In this document: in pieces, positions 60,328-64,000 of the stretch
Position numbering within the stretch: position 1 is the first letter of the stretch
Layout of the letters: every line of letters starts with the position of its first letter
From: CAZSBB01 sp964605235
GTDB taxonomy: Bacteria; Planctomycetota; Phycisphaerae; Phycisphaerales; Phycisphaeraceae
Assembly (NCBI GenBank): GCA_964605235.1
Contig: CAZSBB010000026.1
Location: 32,429 to 96,428, forward strand
Reading direction: 5' to 3'
Length of the DNA stretch: 64,000 nt
Made by a program: the position numbers and the translations under genes
Notes under the pieces: generated by a model
What the model was told of the DNA's origin: nothing
Database searches by the model: none
The model's input: only the letters and a program-made list of their open reading frames with translations

Positions 60328-60729
60328 TCACGCCCGTGCCTGCCGCCGGCGCTGCTGACGCCAGTTGAGCAGCAGGATGGTCAACGTGACGGCAGTGACC
60401 ACGCCCGCCGCGTTGATCAACCAATCGCTGAAGGTGCAGTAGCGTCCCGGCACGTAAAGCTGGTGCAGTTCATCCAGTGCTCCGACCACCAGCGCTAGAA
60501 AACCAGCGAGCAACCAGCGGCGGCGGAGCATCCAACCCAGCAGGATCGCCATGCCGCCGTAGCCCAGAAAATGCAGCACGCCGCGCACCACCGGCTCCGG
60601 GATGCGGCCGAGGCTCAAATCACCGCTGAGGGGTTTGGCGACTGCGTACAGCAGGGCGTACGCCCCCAGCGCCAGCATGATCGCCCAACCGGCGTTCCGC
60701 CGGGCCTGCATCCAACGGTAAAACAACAT
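60328..60729 (-). CDS. VanZ-like membrane protein
   Basis: 133 residues from ATG 60729 with GGGAG upstream. Four membrane spans and the VanZ signature LDELHQLYVPGRYCTFSDWLINAAGVV, with Asp-Glu and the conserved Asp of SDW. These proteins are small four-span membrane proteins of unknown biochemistry. Basic C-terminal tail. Confidence 0.88.
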   Translation of the reverse strand: MLFYRWMQARRNAGWAIMLALGAYALLYAVAKPLSGDLSLGRIPEPVVRGVLHFLGYGGMAILLGWMLRRRWLLAGFLALVVGALDELHQLYVPGRYCTFSDWLINAAGVVTAVTLTILLLNWRQQRRRQARA

Positions 60730-61117
60730 GGCGTTTCTCCCTCGACTCCAAGGGATGTAAAGCAACCGCTGTGCCGCGACCTCCGGCGGCCCGATAACCA
60801 TAGTTTAGCAGTGAACCCGGAAAGTCAGGCAAGCAACCGGGCAAAGTGGGCAAGCCTGGTGAAATGGTTGATGCCCCCGGCGCCGCGACGCCGCAACATG
60901 GCGTGTGGCGTGAAAGCAACAGCGCGGCAGGATTTGGAGGCAAGGCGTGTGGCCTGGGGTGCGCACGCAGACTGCTGTCCTGAATGAGCCCAAAAGCGTC
61001 GGCGTCGGGAGTGACCCCTGGTTGCCGCCGGCCACACCGCAGCAGGTACATGGTTACGGCGGCCAGGCGCCGTGCCCGTCGCTGACGCTTCCGGCTCGTT
61101 CAATCCGGCGCACCGCC
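60730..61117. other. 388-bp gap: repeat copy C, no gene
   Basis: Between the VanZ-like and beta-propeller-like genes. Its only recognised content is copy C of the dispersed element. Several short open frames cross it but have no ribosome-binding site or family resemblance. A strong promoter for the VanZ-like gene was not found. Confidence 0.5.
61075..61100 (-). repeat. Dispersed element copy C
   Basis: A 26-bp perfect match, on the minus strand, to copy A at 30583-30609 (begins AACGAGCCGGAAGCGTCAGC). It lies 17 bp beyond the stop of the 61118-63181 gene, and continues with CACGGC as in copy B. Confidence 0.75.
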
Positions 61118-63181
61118 CTACTGCTGCGCCAGCAGCGCCCGGGCCTGCGGCACGCGACGTAATGTGGCGCGGCCCGCCAGGTAGAGGTCGCCCTGGTGGA
61201 AGAGCATGCTGCTGCCGTTGGTGGGATCGAGCCCGACCGGCGACATGGTCAGGTTGCGCGGGTCCAGACGCATGATGACCGAGCGTTCAGCGCCGACGCC
61301 CACGCTGGTCCAGACCTGACCGTCCGGTCCAAGGATGAAGCTGGCGCCCTTGACCGGCAAGCTGGAGACGCCCGGGTAGCCCTGGATCGTGCCGACGTAC
61401 TTGACGGCTTTGAGCACCTGGCCGTCGGACAGTCGAATGCGGTAGACGATGGTGCGGGTGGCGTCGTTGGCGGCCGGGATCGCCAGCCCCACCGCTTCGC
61501 CGGGGGCGACTTCCTCGATGCCGGTAAGAGAGCGGCTGTCCGCCACAGGGGTGTAGTTGCCCACCAGTTTGCCGCTGGGCAGTTCCATGACGAACAAGCG
61601 GGCGGCGGGGGGCGGCGTGCCTTCCACCTGATCGTTGGGTTCGATATAGGTGCTGATGAGCAGATGCCGGCCGTCGCGGGTCTGACTGATGCCGCCGATC
61701 TGCAGGTGGTCGAAAGCGGTGCCAGTGTCGACGGTGCCGCTGCTGTCGTCGGCGGGGTTGTACCAGGCGATGGAGAAGCCGCGGTGATGACGATGGCGCC
61801 GGGTGCAGAGGAAGATTCGGCCGTCGGACGCGGGGAACAGCCCGACGCCGATGTGTCCGCCACTGCGGTTGGTCATGTGAAAGCGGGTGACCATGCGGGG
61901 GTTGGCATTGGGCGCGTCATCGGGAACGGCGGGACGATTGGGCAGCGCGTCCCGTACGGTGCTGGGTTTGGTGAGATCGAACTTGTAGATCGCAGCGCCG
62001 GGATACCCGGTGAAGTAGATGAAATGATCCTGCAGCAAGGCGGAGCGAATGCTCAGGGCGGGCAGGGGCAATTGCGTGCCTTTGCCGGTGCGGGGGTCCA
62101 CGAGCACTGCCGGGACATACGCGCCGGCGACGCCCATGATGCGGCCGTCGCTGAGGGAAATGGCTTCCACCAGGCTTTCGCTGCCCAGCGGAACTTTGAG
62201 GGTGGCGGTTTTCCACGCCAGGTCGCCGGGTTGCTGGTAATGCAGGGTGTACAAGCCGGCTTCGTCATAGGCGGTTGAACTGTCGTGATAGACCTCGGGC
62301 TTGGCGGGCGCTTCGACCTTGGGTTTGGCGGCGGCTTCGGCGGCCAGTTGCTCATCGGTCACGGGCGTCAGCGTGGTTCCACTGATGCGGTAGCGGGTCC
62401 AGGGCTCTGCGGTGATTTCACGGGTGCTGACCAGATTGCCCGAGAGGTTGATGTAGCCATCGGTCGGGCGGGTGGTGACAAGGGTTTTTTCGCCGGTCGG
62501 ACGATGGATGGCGAACAGTTCCCACGGGCCTTTGCCGCGGGTGCCCCCGTAGAGGTAATCGCCGTCGACGCCCAGTTCGTAGCAGTAGGTGTTCTTCTCG
62601 CTGATTTTCGGGTACTTGGTGAAAACGCCGGTGCGCGGGTCGAGCAGGCTCAACTCGGCGGGGTGGTTGCCCGCCAGCGCGATCATGCCATCGGCGGTGA
62701 CCGCCATGCGGAAGACGGTGGAGCTTTCGTTGAAAGCGTGACCGAGGTCGGTGAAGGCGTCGGTCTGGGGATCATAGACCACGACATGGCCGGGGAGGTT
62801 CTGGCCCAGGTACAGCCGCCCCTTCAGATTAACGGTTTTCCAGGTTTCCAGGCCGGGGATTTCGGGATATTCCTTGATTGCCCCGGTATTGAGATTGAGC
62901 ACTGCCGGATAGCTGACGCGCTCGCTCTTGCCGCGCTTTTTGAAGTAGAAGACATGGCGCCACTGGCCGGGAGCGACTTCCAGGGTCGCCAGCGGTTTCG
63001 CCCACGGGCGGCCGGGGGGAGGGCCAACGGTTTCAAATTCGAGGTCCTTGGCGCTGCGCCAGGGGATTTGCACCTCGGGCAAAGCGCTGAAGCTGATGTC
63101 CTCGCCGCGTGCGGGAACGCACGGCAGCAGCGACAGGAGGATGGTCAGCAGCAACAGCAAACGCGCCGAGGTGAACAGCAT
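61118..63181 (-). CDS. Secreted beta-propeller-like protein
   Basis: 687 residues from ATG 63181 (AGGAG 8 bases upstream), with a signal peptide (LLLLLTILLSLLPCVPARG). The body has repeated units of about 45-50 residues of the type VVYDPQTDAFTDLG, LSLLDPRTGVFTKYP, AVLVDPRTGKGTQLP and YNPADDSSG, which form a WD40/YVTN-like propeller. A short Ala/Lys/Pro-rich linker lies at about 285-305. No catalytic residues stand out. It may bind a polymer or be a lyase-like propeller. Confidence 0.72.
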   Translation of the reverse strand: MLFTSARLLLLLTILLSLLPCVPARGEDISFSALPEVQIPWRSAKDLEFETVGPPPGRPWAKPLATLEVAPGQWRHVFYFKKRGKSERVSYPAVLNLNTGAIKEYPEIPGLETWKTVNLKGRLYLGQNLPGHVVVYDPQTDAFTDLGHAFNESSTVFRMAVTADGMIALAGNHPAELSLLDPRTGVFTKYPKISEKNTYCYELGVDGDYLYGGTRGKGPWELFAIHRPTGEKTLVTTRPTDGYINLSGNLVSTREITAEPWTRYRISGTTLTPVTDEQLAAEAAAKPKVEAPAKPEVYHDSSTAYDEAGLYTLHYQQPGDLAWKTATLKVPLGSESLVEAISLSDGRIMGVAGAYVPAVLVDPRTGKGTQLPLPALSIRSALLQDHFIYFTGYPGAAIYKFDLTKPSTVRDALPNRPAVPDDAPNANPRMVTRFHMTNRSGGHIGVGLFPASDGRIFLCTRRHRHHRGFSIAWYNPADDSSGTVDTGTAFDHLQIGGISQTRDGRHLLISTYIEPNDQVEGTPPPAARLFVMELPSGKLVGNYTPVADSRSLTGIEEVAPGEAVGLAIPAANDATRTIVYRIRLSDGQVLKAVKYVGTIQGYPGVSSLPVKGASFILGPDGQVWTSVGVGAERSVIMRLDPRNLTMSPVGLDPTNGSSMLFHQGDLYLAGRATLRRVPQARALLAQQ

Positions 63182-63488
63182 GGCAAAACTCCTGCCGAGA
63201 TGGTTGGTTACTGATGACCCGGATTGGGTCAACTCATCATCACCATCCAGCATGATGCGCTGCAGCCAGCCAGCGGTGAAGCGCATTCGCCGATGGGATT
63301 TTTGTTTCCGATCGAATGTATCAGTTTCTGATTGTTCCTGCGGAACCAGGCGTTTGGCCCCACGTGGCGATCAGTCGTCTGGGAATAGCGTTGTTGTTGT
63401 GGATAGCGAGTAACATAGTCGCTTGTGCAGACCATGCGGCCAGGTATGGTCGCCACCGGACGTGAACAGCCGCAAGCGGGTCAGGTTT
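63182..63488. other. 307-bp intergenic region with no gene
   Basis: Divergent region between the propeller-like gene and hicA. It contains a small inverted repeat GTTCC-TGC-GGAAC (63334-63346) and AT-rich DNA from 63390 with TAACAT at 63411-63416 that could serve as a -10 box for hicA, but without a matching -35 box. Confidence 0.4.
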
Positions 63489-63686
63489 ATGCCGCGCAAG
63501 ATTCGTGAACTGATCGCAGCATTGGAAGCTGCGGGTTTTGTGAACCGTGGCGGCAAAGGCAGCCATCGCAATTTCGTGCACCCAAGTTTGACCAAGCCCA
63601 TCACAATCGCTGGAAATCCTGGCGATGATGCGAAACAATACCAGGAGCGCGCGGTTCGCCGCGCTCTGGAGGAGTCACGGTCATGA
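63489..63686 (+). CDS. hicA: HicA-family mRNA interferase toxin
   Basis: 65 residues, the usual HicA length. MPRKIRELIAALEAAGFVNR is followed by GGKGSHRNF, whose His26 is the catalytic residue of the double-stranded-RNA-binding-like fold, and by ITIAGNPGDD. In-frame codons upstream to 63423 are not supported. It overlaps hicB by 4 bases (ATGA). HicA toxins cleave mRNA during stress. Confidence 0.9.
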   Translation: MPRKIRELIAALEAAGFVNRGGKGSHRNFVHPSLTKPITIAGNPGDDAKQYQERAVRRALEESRS

Positions 63687-63922
63687 AGACCAGCGCCCGA
63701 TATGTGAAGATCGTGGAGTGGTCCGAGGAGGACAATTGCTACGTCGGCAGTTCTCCGGGGCTGTTGCTGGGCGGCTGCCATGGCGCTGATGAGCAGCAGG
63801 TGTTCAAAGAGCTGTGCGCCATCGTGGAAGAGACCATCGAGTTGTATCGTCAGGACGGCAAACCGCTGCCTGCCCCCACCTGCGGCCGGGATTACGCCAA
63901 CAAGATGCAGGATGTCGCCTGA
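63683..63922 (+). CDS. hicB: HicB-family antitoxin, short form
   Basis: 79 residues: the RNase-H-like HicB core (YVKIVEWSEEDNCYVGSSPGLLLGGCHGADEQQVFKELCAIVEETIELYRQDGKPLPAPT), the family signature GKPLPAPT and a short tail. The C-terminal HTH or ribbon-helix-helix DNA-binding domain found in longer HicB proteins is missing, so autoregulation, if any, needs another route. Its ATG overlaps the hicA stop. The order toxin-antitoxin is typical. Confidence 0.9.
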   Translation: MKTSARYVKIVEWSEEDNCYVGSSPGLLLGGCHGADEQQVFKELCAIVEETIELYRQDGKPLPAPTCGRDYANKMQDVA

Positions 63923-63958
63923 GCCGCCGGCGCACCGTTGCTACCCCCTGTTGAACTC

Positions 63959-64000
63959 CAATAGAAATGACAGGGCTTGCTTTCAATAGAAGTGTCACCT
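63959..64000. repeat. Edge of a possible mobile element: direct repeats
   Basis: CAATAGAAATGACA (63959-63972) and CAATAGAAGTGTCA (63984-63997) are similar direct repeats with a 25-base period, reaching the end of the window. Multiple short repeats of this type occur at IS21-like ends. No transposase is visible because the window stops here. Confidence 0.4.

Overview
This is a 64 kb GC-rich, densely coding bacterial chromosome segment of about 49 genes with no rRNA or tRNA. The gene content points to the Planctomycetota, most likely a Phycisphaerae-like heterotroph that degrades polysaccharides; this is inference from content, not a database result. The indicators are three pseudopilin-like FTLIELLVVISII proteins ending near a DGH-type motif, zinc-ribbon membrane proteins with CGYNLRGL...CPEC, a PPi-type phosphofructokinase, the hopanoid enzyme HpnH, many secreted or cytoplasmic carbohydrate-active enzymes (GH50-like, DUF4838, GH36, heparinase II/III, DUF4091) and GntR-type one-component regulators. 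Lentisphaerota would be the main alternative, but HpnH argues for Planctomycetota.

Layout. 1-4 kb: 3' end of a GH50-type agarase-like gene, a small membrane protein, hpnH and a MOSC protein. 4-16.4 kb: carbohydrate cluster 1. A GntR/LacI-type regulator heads a leftward run of a GH36 alpha-galactosidase-like enzyme, a secreted beta-galactosidase-like protein and a secreted DUF4838 protein. Two pseudopilin-like genes diverge from the regulator behind a near-consensus promoter, and a heparinase II/III-like gene faces them. 16.4-28 kb: housekeeping and envelope genes: PPi-phosphofructokinase, MltA, a histidine phosphatase, a TMTC/TPR membrane protein, and a compact leftward run (RDD, zinc-ribbon, small membrane protein, RidA); then a second RDD protein divergent from a SpoIIM-family protein across a perfect palindrome; then cysS. 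28-41.5 kb: a conserved unknown, a glycogen-synthase-like glycosyltransferase, a zinc-ribbon membrane protein, an acyl-CoA ligase, a SPOR lipoprotein, and a leftward GldG-like/ABC ATPase/ABC permease/HEAT operon. 41.6-49 kb: sugar metabolism: isomerase/epimerase plus Gfo/Idh/MocA dehydrogenase, another GntR-type regulator, a cupin, an Rrf2 regulator, a fused Gfo/Idh/MocA-aldo/keto reductase and a PfkB kinase. 49-57.6 kb: carbohydrate cluster 2. A GntR domain fused to a solute-binding-protein-like domain heads a leftward run of a pseudopilin-like gene, a very large secreted DUF4091/CBM9-like protein and an unclassified 699-residue protein. 57.7-64 kb: EVE, SirB1-like, serine hydrolase, VanZ-like and secreted beta-propeller-like genes, a HicAB module, and at the very edge short direct repeats that look like the end of a mobile element.

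How it fits together. Clusters 1 and 2 repeat the same recipe: a GntR-headed one-component regulator, pseudopilin-like proteins, giant secreted glycan enzymes and cytoplasmic glycan enzymes, with no ABC, TonB or SusCD transporter visible. Cytoplasmic oxidoreductases, an isomerase and a kinase between them could process the released sugars. Noteworthy non-coding features are REPIN-like palindrome pairs carrying a ghost copy of a gene end, a 23-bp perfect palindrome, three copies of a dispersed 26-27 bp element, and operator-like repeats on the promoters of the regulators.
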